NCBI RefSeq assembly: GCF_964355755.1 | Contig: NC_092674.1 | Span: 19,806,001 to 19,866,000, forward strand | Source of the DNA: Antedon mediterranea | Lineage: Eukaryota; Echinodermata; Crinoidea; Comatulida; Antedonidae | DNA: 60,000 nt | Direction of reading: 5' to 3' | In this document: piece by piece, positions 42,115 to 56,200 of the stretch | How the letters are laid out: the number at the start of each line of letters is the position of its first letter | How positions within the stretch are numbered: position 1 is the stretch's first letter | Position numbers and translations under genes: made by a program | Notes under the pieces: model-generated | What the model was told of the DNA's origin: nothing | What the model saw: only the letters and a program-made list of their open reading frames with translations | The model's database searches: none

Positions 42115-45100
42115 GTAACAGTGTGGCATGAATCAATTGTACAGTAGGTGGTGGTTTTTATTCGAAATGAGAGGTAAAATACAGTAGTTTTGTACCCTGA
42201 CGTGCATGCCGGAGCATCATCATAACCAAGAATATCTTCCATGGTTTTACAAAGTTTACAACTCAATTTACTGTACTGTACCTAGTGATAAATCCTGAAT
42301 ATTCACCTATGTGACCCCAAATAAACTGTGATCTATATACAGTGAACTAAGAGTAGTGAATTTACCCCCTTAAATTGATTAAACTTATCTGCTGTGGATT
42401 ACTGTACATTCTTGCATTGTAATGATGCAATTCACTGCACCTAATTATCTACAATGCTTAAAAGCATTCAAATATTTGATAAAGAAAAGTATCAAATGTG
42501 ATTGATAAAAAATAAATTGTTTTTACCTAAATAGGTATGTTTGATTTGAGTGGTTGTTGCAATCTAAATGGGCTATTGTGATAACAAAAACACACAAATC
42601 AGCACAATAGCAATAGATAAACTCCAATAGATTATGTAATATGTAACATTAGGTTGAATGAACGAATAAAGTACAAGATTAAAGACCATGCATTCCCTAC
42701 AATTTGTGACGTTTTGTAAAAATAATGCATATATTACTTTAAAAACATTAAACGAGGTCATTCCTTGTCTTAAATGTACGTTTTATAGTAAATTATGATA
42801 AAAAGAGAGAAACAATGCACTACCTAGCATAGGCTTAGTTTGAAGTCTAGCTGGTAAACATTGGTAACATACGAACATCGTACGCTAGATAGGCCTAGCT
42901 TGACATTGTATAATTGCTGCATTAATTATCTTTCTGTTTTTGCCAGACTTCGTTGATACAAATTGAGAGAAACAAGTATTTTCGCTAAAAAGATAGGAGT
43001 CTCTCATCTTTTGGCCTCACGATCGATCAAAAAGTGGGTGAATTACAGACGAAAAACAAAAATATCAATCTGCGCGCAATGCATGTTGGGATTTATAGCG
43101 GGCCGCTAAAATTATTAGAAACGCCTTATGTTCACATTTTTAACCATTTAAAGATGAACAAATTTATCTCAATATCTCAATAATATGTTTGTGACTGTCA
43201 CAAACTCCCTTTATGTATGTTTTCGAGCGGTAGAAAATACTTTAGGAACTCCCTTGTGACATTAAAAGTATACACAAAAAATCCACAAAGTTGTAAAATA
43301 ACTCAAAACAAAGCTTTAATTTCAATTAACTTCAACTTTTAACAATCCAGTAAGCACTTTAAACAACAGCTTCACAATAACTTTTACAATCGAATATCCA
43401 ACAACCTTACAATAGTTTTACATCCTTTTATAATACAAGATGTTCCTATCCTTCTAGATTGTTCTTTATACACAGCCGTCGCCGTAAATTGCTGTGACGT
43501 TACAGGTACATTGCAAAATCTACTTAATGAGTCCAGATAAGAAAAAGTAACAATAAAAAAAATCAACATTTATAATTACTAATTTTATGATTTATTTACA
43601 AAGTGTGTTTACTAGAAATTTTCGCAATTTGCCAGACTTTTCCAGAAATCTCATTGACATACATTTTGCGATGCACCTGTGACGTCACAACAATTTGCGT
43701 GTGCGGCGATATCCTTAATCTCGCAATGGTTCTGAAATCATATGTACTGTTATACCTAATAGGTTGTTAAATTATGGTCCTCGGTCAAGTTGTCCTTTAA
43801 ATTAGATCTAAAAAACGTAGGGTATGGGACTTTAAACTTGTTGAAGATACAGTACTTTGATTTTTCTTTAGAAACCATTGAAATATGGGGAAAAAAAATG
43901 ATAAAATACATACTTCTCAGATGGAAGTCATTTGTAATTGATTTATTAGGTTATGCATTATACAGTAACCTTATTGATTTTATCAGAATCTTTATTTTAT
44001 TCTTTCCTTAGCACTATCTGTCCTCTTTATTTTATTCTTTCCTTAGCACTATCTGTCCGTCAATTATCTTGAGATCAATTTCACCTAGCTACACTGTACG
44101 TCAATTTTTCAGAGTATATTCCTTATGACCACGAATCGATATGGATATCTTGTCACGGTGCGTAATCAAAAATTACGCGGCCTATGCACGATTTAACAAA
44201 ATCACGTTTGTAATCATATTTTTACAAGCATATTATAATTAAACAAAATTTTGTACTCATAAATTTTAGGTCATACATCCGTAACGTAAAGAACGCATGC
44301 ATACGCTTAAATGTTTGAAAATTGTCAAAATTTATTTTCGATACAATTCGAGTACGTTTCAGGCAATTTTAAGCATTTAAAAAATTGCCATGAGTGCGAA
44401 GAAAAACCTTAATAATACACACTCTTTTTCACTCGATCTCTGTTTTACAGCCTTTCTTTAGTAATTACAGGACACCATATTTTATTCACTTTTCAACTTG
44501 AAACCACATTAAAAGTGACAGGCTATGCATGTGTAAGTTAACAAAAGGGTACCGGTAATGTAATAGTCTTTTTACACTAAAGTGATTACTGCATAGTAAA
44601 TACATGAAAGGAATCTTTCTTTAACTTTTAGTTAGTTGTGTATGGCTCGATGGTCTGTGCTCGCATAGATCTATAGAATTCATTCAAGGTACCGAAATCA
44701 ACTTGGGAAACAAAACGAAATAAGATTTGTTTTTTGAATATATGTTGTTTGTTAAATTTTATTTCTTGTATAGATTATCCGCATGGTTTATAATGAAATC
44801 TAGATCTCTTTTTTATTATATAAAAAGAGTGGTTTATGACATACGAATTAGGGATCTTTGATCAGATTGTGATACCGGCTATTGTATTTGAGTTAGCAAG
44901 ATCCTATTTTTCATATATTATAAATAATTAAAGATTCTGACAAAATCAATTAATCAATATATCTTTTAAAAATCAATTATCTTTATTTAAATCAATGCAT
45001 ATAACCTATAACTCGTCATAGTGACAAATTAAATCTAGTTTATAATGGTATAACTTTTATCCTATTGTTTTTGTGTCTGCAGTACAGACATAAATAAATT

Positions 45101-46895
45101 GCACAGTTAAAAAGATTACACAATATTTTAATGTGTTTATTGACCTAATATTTCACAATAATACTTTCCTTAATTTGCTGTTCAGGAAAAGTAACCTACC
45201 CTCAAGTAGTATTGTCTGCTACTCAATCAGCCAATCAAGGCTTGGCTATTATATTCAACAGCAATGACACAATTAACATAATGTGATATTTTATTAGCAT
45301 TTGCTTGTTGACCATATAAACTATAAGATAATTTGGTTGATAAAATGATAGTTGCTTATAATTTGTTCGGTTATTCATTGGCTTTAAATTGTTTCAAACG
45401 TACACTAGCAATACAATCAAGGTAAAGTTATTGTCTTCCTTCATGTTTCTTCTACTTTCAAACTCTTGCTTTTTTTTCTTTCAATTTCTTATGATCTCTT
45501 AATTAGGGAATTTTGCATTCAACTTTGTTGCTGCTGATGTGAAATGTGCTTCCATATAATATGTTTTACGTTTTCTAATTTTAACAGTCCATAGTTTTTT
45601 TATTTCCTTTTTGAATGTTTTTTTCTGGAAAATAAAAAAAAAGTTTATGACATGACCCTCATTCTTTTTTAGGATCTTTCCAAATCAATCTGTAATAATA
45701 ATAGGGAAATTTCTAGTATAAAGCATCACATTTTTGTTTTTATTTTGTATTTTGTTTGTGTTGTATCTTAATATTTTACTTCTGTCAATTTAATCTTTTG
45801 TAATTGTATACTTTAAATTTTATAATACTATATATTATTAATTACTGTAGATTATAAACTAGACTGTAATTTGATGTCTTGTTTTATTTTCTTAGTCAAA
45901 ATTCTTTTCACAAATGTTGCCACAATTGTATTAATTTAAAATGTACATTGATCTTATTAATGTCATATAATGAAATTGTAAAACAAATTGACACAAGCTG
46001 TTTCATTGGAATTATTGGCTCAATTACTTGCTTTCATCCATTTACAGCTGCTGTTTGGTCTTTTAAATTGTAACTGTATTGTAGAGTAGTAATCCTTTTG
46101 AAATATTATACAATCTCATAATTGGAAAACAACCAATGATTGCAAGTAATTTTTACTTTCCCTGTATTTTACATACACTTAAAATGACTGATGACGTCAT
46201 TATTTTTAGTGCTTTTTTGGTTTAAATTTTGCAGTCCTCCTCCTGTGGTTAACCATCTTAAGGGTTATTCATTAAAAAAGGAAGAAATTTCGTAAACAAG
46301 TAAAATCAAAGTTTCTTTCGGATCTGGACACTTTCCGGTTAATTCTGTGTGTTTATATTGACCAGCTTGGTTAGACAACTCCGTCTTTGACCAAAACATC
46401 AAAAGATATTGCATTGACAACGACTTATTGCGGTTCAAATTTGTCCGCCGGAATGACGTCCATGGGATTACAAATATCCTGCGCAGTTTGTACTTAAATT
46501 CACGCCGTCAAGACCTTGATGTGTTTTGAAACTGATAACCAATCACATGCACTTACACAAACTGTATTTAACCACAGAGGCCTGAATGCTTAATGAATTT
46601 GCTTGTAAAAGCATGTTATGCCCAGAAGTCTTGGATATTCCAAATTCCAATGGAATATAAAATAAATTGTGAACCTGTAAGAAAAATAAAAGTGTACAAA
46701 CCATAAAAATGTATAAACAACTTTATTAAAAATGTTGCTTTTTCAGTTATCTTCTGAAATCAATGTCCTTAATTTTAAGAGGTAATTATTTTAAGATACT
46801 ATGCCAAAGGGTTAAATATGAACACTGCCAACATTCCTATAGACAAATTTGTTTTATTTTTTAGAAATCTTTGATACAAGCACTGCATAAACTAA
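40566..46895. other. Long stretch without a recognisable gene
   Basis: AT-rich, with short accidental frames. Small items seen: a 34-bp tandem duplication of TTTATTCTTTCCTTAGCACT (about 43993-44058), a Helitron-like end at 45003-45041, and single TGACGTCA sites near 43680 and 46191. Near 46677 a GTAAGAAA and at 46862 a TTTTATTTTTTAG could bound a short 5' UTR intron of the PNPLA gene; this is speculative. Confidence 0.35.
45003..45041 (+). mobile_element. Second Helitron-like 3' end, opposite orientation
   Basis: ATAACCTATAACTCGTCATA then GTGACAAATTAAATCTAG and T. It is a diverged version of the end at 37636-37672, now on the + strand; the hairpin is partly decayed but CTAG/T is kept. Confidence 0.4.
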
Positions 46896-47252
46896 ATGAA
46901 GGTAATTCTTGAGACCGCACCTAAAGAGACATGCCCATACTTTAATGATATAGCGAGATGTGATGAATATGATAAGGTTGATGGATATGATGAGAATGAT
47001 GGAGATGATGATGAAAATGAGGATGACATGTATCAAGGACTCGCACTGCCAACTGCAATGGTAATGCAAAATAGCTCAGAGTTACATCTGTCCTTTGCTG
47101 GTTGTGGATTCCTCGGAACATACCATGTCGGAGTAATCCAGTGTTTGATGACTCATGGGAAGGGATTTATGAAGAGAATCCGAGGTGTTGGTGGCGCTTC
47201 AGCAGGGGCATTAGTAGCTGCTTTTATGATATGCTCTCCAAAGAAATTAAAT
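46896..47252 (+). CDS. PNPLA exon 1 (start, oxyanion loop, catalytic Ser)
   Basis: Residues 1-119. It contains an acidic stretch (22-44), GCGFLG and GASAG. Donor GTAAGT at 47253. TAA at 46893-46895 closes the frame upstream; a TTTTATTTTTTAG at 46850-46862 may be the acceptor of a 5' UTR intron. Confidence 0.9.
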
Positions 47253-50200
47253 GTAAGTACTGTAGGCCTATATTGTAAGAAATGCTTTATTGATACAATA
47301 ATATGAATGCATGTATGCTAACTATGTAGCATTTTTTCTTTTCATTGAAATGAAAGTTAAAATTTAACCTATAACTATTTATTAATTCATTTTTCCACAA
47401 TTTCTCTAGTTAAAGTGTCAATGCATCATAAATTACCATGATAAAAAATTATTAATTATTTGGAATATTATACTAATGCAAATAAATGTGTTCTGGCTTT
47501 ATGATAAAACACAGAATATTACACTTCACAAGTGTCTTATTTTTATTGAGGTCAATCTTGTGTATTATGAAATACAGTAATTATGAAATGTGAAAGTTGA
47601 GAAGATAAAAAAGGAAGTACAGTAAAATTGTTTTAAACTGTCCATTGTTTTCAGATAAAAACCCTTAGATGTCCTTGACATTAAACTGTACTATCCCATC
47701 TTTTGTACTGTACCTATCACTCCTGTCATTGCCTAGTAGAATACAACTAAACGAAACTTGAAAGGGACTATTGTATTAGGTTGTATAAACTTTATTTCTA
47801 AGTTTATTACTCAATTGTTGTATTGTTTTCGTCCCGCAGTTATTTATATTCAATAGAAAGAAAGCATTACCAAACTTTACGATGCGGAAGCTCATAGTTT
47901 ACGAAGGCGGAAAACTATTTTTGTTCCAAATGTCTCAATTTGTTACTGTTTGGTATAATAAATCAGTAGCATGCAAATATGCCTTTTCCCAAGATTTCTT
48001 AACACATTTCAAACACTTAATAATTAGGAAGTAAAACAAATTTATGCAGATGGGAAAAGGGTATAAGTTTAGAATTAAATAATTTATCAAGTACTTTTTC
48101 TATTTTTTTTTCTTTAGGATGGAATGCAGTTGTGTTACGACGTAGCAGATACAATACAAAGCAAACCACTGGGTGCTCTCACTCCTAACTTTAGTGTATC
48201 ACGTACGTTACACTCTGAACTTGATCGTCTTCTACCCCCAAATGCACATACGATGGCAAGTGGTCGATTATTTATTTCATTGACAATGCTGAGTAACCGC
48301 AAGAACATAATGATATCACAGTTTGAAAATAGAGATGAACTAATTCAGGTACAGTAAGACTAACATTCCATATTCTTGATGAAATATTTATTAGGCACTT
48401 TGTTTAATGTCCACCGCTTTTTCATCTACTTCATATACCACATCAAGCGCATCCAATGGCCGAGCAGTTTGGCACTGACAGTGGCTAAAGAGTAACAATA
48501 GCAATATTGTCATGGGTTCGAGGCAGACTCGCTCATAGTTCTGGCAGTTATGGTGTTGAACAAGTCTTCTTGGACTATAAACTGTAGGTCCAGTGTACAT
48601 AGTTTGCTCGTGTTCGAACCCAGTTCACCTTTCGAGACGAGTAGCAGTGAACTTTCTTTTAAAAAGCCCCTGTGTCTGAGGACAGTAATTAATTCTTAAT
48701 CTTTGGCCATGTGCCTAAAGACTTAAAATAAGGCTATTTTCAGACCCATGGCATTAGACCGTTTTAGCGTACAACGTTACTAGCAAGGTCACATTACAAA
48801 CCGCAGGCTCTTGGCTCTTAGCTAGGCCTAAAAGGGGACGAGATTGTAGTCACTATGTTTAAATACAAGGTGCATTTATGTAGTCATTTGTTAGAAAATA
48901 TATGGTAATCAGTTGATAAATTTAGTTTTTAGCCTAGTGTTTTTTAACAGTTGTATTTGTAGCCTGTAGGCTATATTTATTCTGGCTTTTTTGTTGTTGA
49001 AATCCATCTCTCACGCATTGCCGATACAAGATGTCAGCCTAGGTCAAACCTTGTTTCGCGTCATGACAGGAAACGTTCTGATTGGATATAACGTTGACTT
49101 ACAGTAGCGTCGTACGCTAAAATGGTACTATCAACCGTTTTCCACTACAACGCCACAACAGTTTACGACGCGTTGTACGCTAATCCCCAACTGTTCAGAC
49201 ACATTCTTTCTTAATTTCCCTGATTTACTCAATGTACAGTAGTTTTTTGTACAATATGTACCATACTGTTAATCTGTAATACTCTTTGGTCTATAATAAT
49301 TAATATACTCTACTGCATTTATACATTATACTGCATTTATACACTGACCTGTACAATACATTACATTTACAATTGAATGATTGAAGGACAGCAAAAAAAA
49401 AAGTTGTAAACTTATCATAGCATTAACATGTACTTTAAAATGTAATTGTTTTCTGTTTTATAGGCGCTGTTATGTAGTTGTCACATTCCTGTCTATAGTG
49501 GCATGCAAACACCAATATTTAGGGGCAAGGTAAGATTTTAAAGCGATACAGAATTATTTAAATGTTTGTTTGATTTGCACATGATTCATGGATTTCAAAA
49601 GATAAAAGTAAAACACACCTGGTTTTTTTTTACATTACCTTTTTAAACCTATAGCTTTGAAATATTCTTAATTTATAAAAATAATTATCAAATTTAAAAG
49701 AAACAGCCTTCATTTTTCATTAAGTGTAAAAGTAAAATACATTGTCGAGTATACCCTGTACTGTACATAGCTTTACATAAAATTACAGTATGTATGTTTA
49801 AGAGAAATTTTTGTAAAACAGATTTGATAAATACTCATTGAGGCCACAACAATGTTATTAACGGCAGATCATCATCATACTGTAGAGGGCAGCAAGCAAC
49901 TATTGATATAACTTTCTTATGACTATGTTCTCTGTATTTTACTGTCAAATACATTGTCAAAGTTAATCATACTGTAGAGGGCAGCAAGCAAGTGATATAA
50001 CTGTTTCATCGACATGATTAGCTGTGCTCTCAATTAATCTTAATGTCAAATACATGTAGATAATCTGTCTAGCTTGGTACAAAGGATCAGAAATGGTGTT
50101 TCCGATTCTGGTCGCCTACAGTTTATGGTAATGTTTAATTGTGTTTGGCTTTGCGTAAATATTTCACATCATACCACCTTGTCTGTTTCTAGTTTATCTC

Positions 50201-53200
50201 TCAGTTTGCAGCCTAATTTTCTTCTTTAGTATCCTTCCTCTTTAGTTAATTGCATCTCTCTGCCTGTAGACTTATTATGGATGCTGTCTCTTCTTCTAAG
50301 ACACTTAGGATTTTTCTCTCTATGGGTTTCTAATGATGTATGTAGGCCACCCTGGTGTTGACAAAAGACCCACAGGCTTTCTCTGACCTTGTCATGTCTA
50401 CTCCTAGCTAAAAACGCTGCAATTGCCCTCACGATCAAAGCACACCGCCAACTGATGTACTCACAATTTGTTTAAAAGTTTAATTGCTTTCAAAATTAAT
50501 TTTGGTATGACGTACTGTCTACTGTACACTTTATATTTTAATTTGCAAACAAAAATGGATACAATTGGAAATAATATTTTCTTTCTTATAATAAAATATT
50601 AATGAATTTTATCCTTTAATGAAACCTTTGAACATAGGTAATTAAAACAATTTAGTAAAATTTATACAATTAGTTATGTTGCAGGATTGCTATCTGATAT
50701 AATAAATATTACTGATAAATTAAATCAGATGAAACCATTCGAACATACACAACAAAAATTATGTAATACTGGTTGCCTATTTGAAATATTTACTTCAATT
50801 TCACTGTATTTGAAAACTTAAACCTTGCAAATACTGTTTGTAGGCCCACTGTGTGTATTGTACATATTATTAGATAACTGTGAACACGGCATCAAAGCAA
50901 TTTTGCATTGTGACGTAAAGTCAGTAATGTATTGGTTTTATGAAATTGGAATTGGCTGTCACAGATTATAAAAGCTACAGAGTTTATATTTTAAAAAAGG
51001 TTATTTAAAAGACATTTATGTCAAAATATGGTTAAAACTACTTTGTTAATCAGTTTAGAAATGTGTTATTCTAGATGGCGAAATTCCAAAGCAGTATTGG
51101 ATTTCATATTCTTCTGTTCTTACAATATCTCAGTGTCTTTTTAAGTTATTGTAGGCTGTCATTGATATTAACATACTGTATCAAGAAGGATAATACAAAA
51201 CAATGCATGTTAGCCTTAAAATGGAATATCTTTGGGTCTAACTACCAATTAGTTGACCAATGAAAGGTGTTTATTTGACACTGTTATGCCTCTGGACTGA
51301 AACTGACCAATTGCTTGAACAACCAAACTATGTTCATGTCACTTTTAATTTTTTTGATCAACTGAACGCATGCCTTTGTAGTCTATTGTTGGAATATTGA
51401 TATCTCCCAACAGGTGGCCATCTCAATGTTTACTCTTGTAAGGGACATCTTATCTTTCAAAGCATTTACCTTTTTTTCCTCAACTCAATAGAAGTGTTTC
51501 ACTTTTTACACTTTCTCTTTTGATTTGTTTACTCAAACTGAAAATAATAACAATATGGGATTTGTTGTGGGATTGGTATTTTAATCCAAATAAGGAATAG
51601 TACATTTCTTCAACAAATGAATCTCCATTAATTTAAATGAATTCGAAACATTAATTATTGTTTTACTGTATATCAAAACACTTACATTGTTTTCCTGCGT
51701 TATATTATACAAATAGTTGAATTATAACATTCAATGACATCCCATATTTTTTAGAGGGCGCTATGAATCATAGAAATATATATGTTGTGATACAGCAAGT
51801 TTGACGACCAGTATTTGTTGCTACCCGAAAATTACCTAGTATTTATAACTAACATAAACACTCTTTGGGAATTTAAATTACAATCTTCAAAACAGTAGTC
51901 ATGTGATGCCAATCACATTCACATATTTACAAATACATAGGATTTTAAAATAAATTTAATTAATCAACATCAAACCGGTTGTTTCCATCTTCAATCATAT
52001 TTTTAAAGGTGCTGCTCCTAGTTTTAAACTTTGGAACAGAGCAAATATGGGTGCACTCTACACTTTTGATTGTAGAACTTTTTTATCAGCTATTGAATGG
52101 TAAAAATTCATGGAAATAATCCAGCATCATGTGATAAAATATTGCCCTGTCCCAGAATTTCAACCTGCAGCATTAAATTACATAACACAAACACTCCCAC
52201 AAATACTGCCTTGTTTTTAAAAATGAAATAGTTGGCAAAAAGTAGGAATTACCTTTTCCTGAAGCAAAGAATAAAAGATTGCACTGTAAAGCAAATATAG
52301 ATAATCTATTTTTACATTCTGAAGTTTTTTCAGGTTTTATAATTCCAATTATTCTATTTTTCTAAAATTATCTCATGTGAGGTTGATTAGTAAAAATAAT
52401 ATTTCTCATATTTTTTTATCAACATAAATTTTCTCATGTCAAATCAATTTTCTGACATTGACATCTTAGGTTGTGTTGTCCACCCTCAAGTATTTCCCAC
52501 CCTAGTATTTCAGTGTCATTGAACCTGTTGTATGCCCTCTGATATATTCATGTGATTACTAGCCAATCCATCCTAATATTATAATTTGGGCTTTTTTTAA
52601 TAAGAATGTTTTCCAGTATTAGCTTTCACCTGAATAAACATGAGTGAAATTATTTTTTTTTTTAATATATCATAGTAATTAATAACCTGCAGTATGTTAC
52701 TAATTGATGGTATACATACTGCCATTGTTTCACAACCCCCAAATGTTTTTTTTAATTCAGTATTTGGTGTAGTGGTGTGTATCTCCATCGTGGCATCATT
52801 TGAATAAATATTTTACAGAATTAGTAATGTATTATTACAGTAGTTTTATTAGTTTAAAACAGTATATAAAACAATCTTGCCCAAATATTGTAGATAAATC
52901 GATTTTTAAGATTATTGATTGGGCATTAGGACAGGGAGGCTGTCTAGTAAGCTAGCTGCTCAGTTGAAACAAAAACACTTGAGGAGCAGCTGCAGGTAAA
53001 AATGATCTTCACACCCAGCTTGATCTCCCAGGACCATCCTTCAACCATAGGTGAAAGTTATGTGCAATACGTGATTATATTAAGGTAGAAGAGCGGTTGG
53101 TCACCCCACCCTTCTAGGTGATTTAAAATGTGTTGGGAGTCCCACCTGCCAAGAACAGCAACGCATACACTGTCTTGCATAAGGTGTTCATTTTAGCCAA

Positions 53201-56200
53201 GTGTGATTGGTTTGGTGTTTCTTTAAATGCTCAATTATTAACCATGGCGATTTTACCTCACATCACACCGTTTAGGAATTTCGGAAATTTAAGACTGTTA
53301 ATTGACCAGATGAGTACAGGATATGTCTTTGTGGAAAGCAATTAATTTGTAGTTTAGTCCTTCAGTTCCTCAAGGCATATCATGCAAATGATGTGTTTTT
53401 TTAAAAACTGAATTATTTCATACCAAATAAAAAGATAAAATAAACTATTTGAATGTCTTTTTTACATAATTGGTTTCTCAAATAAATACACAGTCCTACA
53501 GGATCTATCTCAAGGATAAAAAAGTTGGGCAAAAAACAGTTGCATATTGTTCATCCAAATCTTGTAATACGTGTAGCGGGTTATTACTAGATGTATTACA
53601 TTCTAATTCATTTGAAGATAACTCAATTGTTTTTGAGTGGTTTTTGTAATATATAGTGAGTACCATTAAAGTTTTGGGGTATGTTTCATAGCGCAGAATA
53701 AACCGTTTATTAAAATTATAATACAATCCACTGCATTTCTGCTAAATTTGTGCTCCCAAATCGTAAATGTATGAAATACCAAAAATACAATGTAGGCAGT
53801 CAAACATTCAAGTTGATACAGTGGCCAATCACTAAATACAATGCACTCAGGCAGTTAAACATTCAAGTTGATACAGTGGCCAATCACTAAATACAATGCA
53901 CTCAGCAGGCAGTCAAACATTCAAGTTGATACAGTGGCCAATCACTAAATACAATGCACTCAGCAGGCAGTCAAACATTCAAGTTGATACAGTGGCCAAT
54001 CACTAAATAACCGTTTAGCTTTGCCTTTTATTTATTTTCTTTTCAGGCTGACAACGGTTATTGAAAATTTGTCTCCTTTCTGCTGCAGATAAATTAGGGT
54101 TAACTTTACTTTTCGCCAATAATCAGGTTTTTTTTTAGCAGAAACAAGATCAACTATAAAGGGTAGATGGGTATTCAGATACTCAATATTTGAAATGTAC
54201 TTTCATGTCCATGGTGATTACTAAATAAAATATGAAACTTTATCATAATAGATAGATATATACTGTACTCTGTATAGAGAGAGAGAGATTTTAAATAATA
54301 AACCAACACTGCAATGAAATTAAAGTGTTGCCAATAATATCTTTTTGAGAAAAATCAAAAACTGTTATAATTATATGCGAGGTCATATTCATTAATGTTA
54401 AACAAACATGTTCTGTCTTCGCTGTTGATTATTTTGCTTGTTGAAAAGCTGGTATAATAACTGGCCAGTGTAGCTGTCAAACAACGAACCTTTGATTTAG
54501 AGTTGTAATATTGCCCGCACCTGCCATCTGAATTGCATGACACATTCAATTTCAATTAAAATTGTTAGGCAACATGACTAGTTATGTATTGTCAATTGTA
54601 TGGACATGAATTAAGAAGAATACATTGTAGTTGTTTCAACAAAAGTAAAAGTAAAACCAGGTTCCTTTGAATTATACTTAGTTAGTTGTCATATATTTCA
54701 TATGTATGTATGTATCATATTTGTTATATGGGCAGTTCTTGTCCTATGGGCAGTTGTTCTATGGGCAGTTGTCCTATAGGTAGTTGTCTTATGGTTAGTT
54801 GTCTTATGGGTAGTTGTCTTATGGTTAGTTGTCTTATTGGTAGTTGTCTTATGGGTAGTTGTCTTATGGGTAGTTGTCTTATTGGTAGTTGTCTTATGGG
54901 TAGTTTTCCTAAGGGTAGTTTTCCTAAGGGTGGTTTTCCTAAGGGTAGTTGTCCTATGGATAGTTGTCCTATTGATAGTTGTCATATGGATAGTTGTCCT
55001 AAGGATAGTTGTCCTATTGATAGTTGTCCTATTGATAGTTGTCCTATAGGTAGTTGTCTTAAGGGTAATTGTATTATGGGTAGTTGTCCTATAGGTAGTT
55101 GTCTTATTGGTAGTTGTCTTATTGGTAGTTGTCCTATGGATAGTTGTCCTATGGATAGTTGTCCTATGGATAGTTGTCTTATTGGTAGTTGTCCTATGGA
55201 TAGTTGTCCTATGGATAGTTGTCCTATGGATAGTTGTCTTATGGATAGTTGTCCTATGGATAGTTGTCTTATGGATAGTTGTCCTATGGATAGTTGTCTT
55301 ATGGATAGTTGTCCTATGGATAGTTGTCTTATGGATAGTTGTCCTATGGATAGTTGTCCTATGGATAGTTGTCTTATGGATAGTTGTCCTATGGATAGTT
55401 GTCCTATGGATAGTTGTCCTATGGATAGTTGTCTTATGGATAGTTGTCTTATGGATAGTTGTCCTATGGATAGTTGTCTTATGGATAGTTGTCCTATGGA
55501 TAGTTGTCCTATGGATAGTTGTCTTATGGATAGTTGTCTTATGGATAGTTGTCCTATGGATAGTTGTCTTATGGATAGTTGTCCTATGGATAGTTATCTT
55601 ATGGATAGTTGTCCTATGGATAGTTGTCCTATGGATAGTTGTCTTATGGGTAATTGTATTATAGGTAATTGTCTTATGGATACTAGTTTTCCTATGGGTA
55701 GTTGTCCTATGTGTAGTTTTTCTATGAGTATGTTTCCTATAGATAGTTTATATCCTATGTGTTGTTGTCCTATGGATAGTTGTCTTATGGTTAGTTGTCT
55801 TATGGTTAGTTGTCCTATGGATAGTTGTCCTATGGATAGTTGTCCTATGGATAGTTGTCTTATGGTTAGTTGTCCTATGGATAGTTGTCTTATGGTTAGT
55901 TGTCCTATGGATAGTTGTCTTATGGATAGTTGTCCTATGGATAGTTGTCCTATGGATAATTGTCTTATGGGTAATTGTATTATAGGTAATTGTCTTATGG
56001 ATACTAGTTTTCCTATGGGTCGTTGTCCTATGTGTAGTTTTCCTATGAGTATGTTTCCTATAGATAGTTTATATCCTATGTGTTGTCCTATGGATAGTTG
56101 TCTATGGGTAGTTGCTCTGCTGGTGATCATATGGGTAGTGGTCCTATAGAATTGTTTATATGGGTACAATAGTTGCCCTATGGATAGTTAGTTTTCCTCC

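Noticed and set aside
50226-50438. 70-codon minus-strand frame in PNPLA intron 3
   Set aside because: Composition looks protein-like but no family or splice context could be recognised, and length is within chance for this window.
54686-56149. 487-codon Cys-rich protein gene (MDSCP repeats)
   Set aside because: It is the 15-bp minisatellite inside PNPLA intron 3; alternative frames on both strands are open too, as expected from a repeat of 15 bp.
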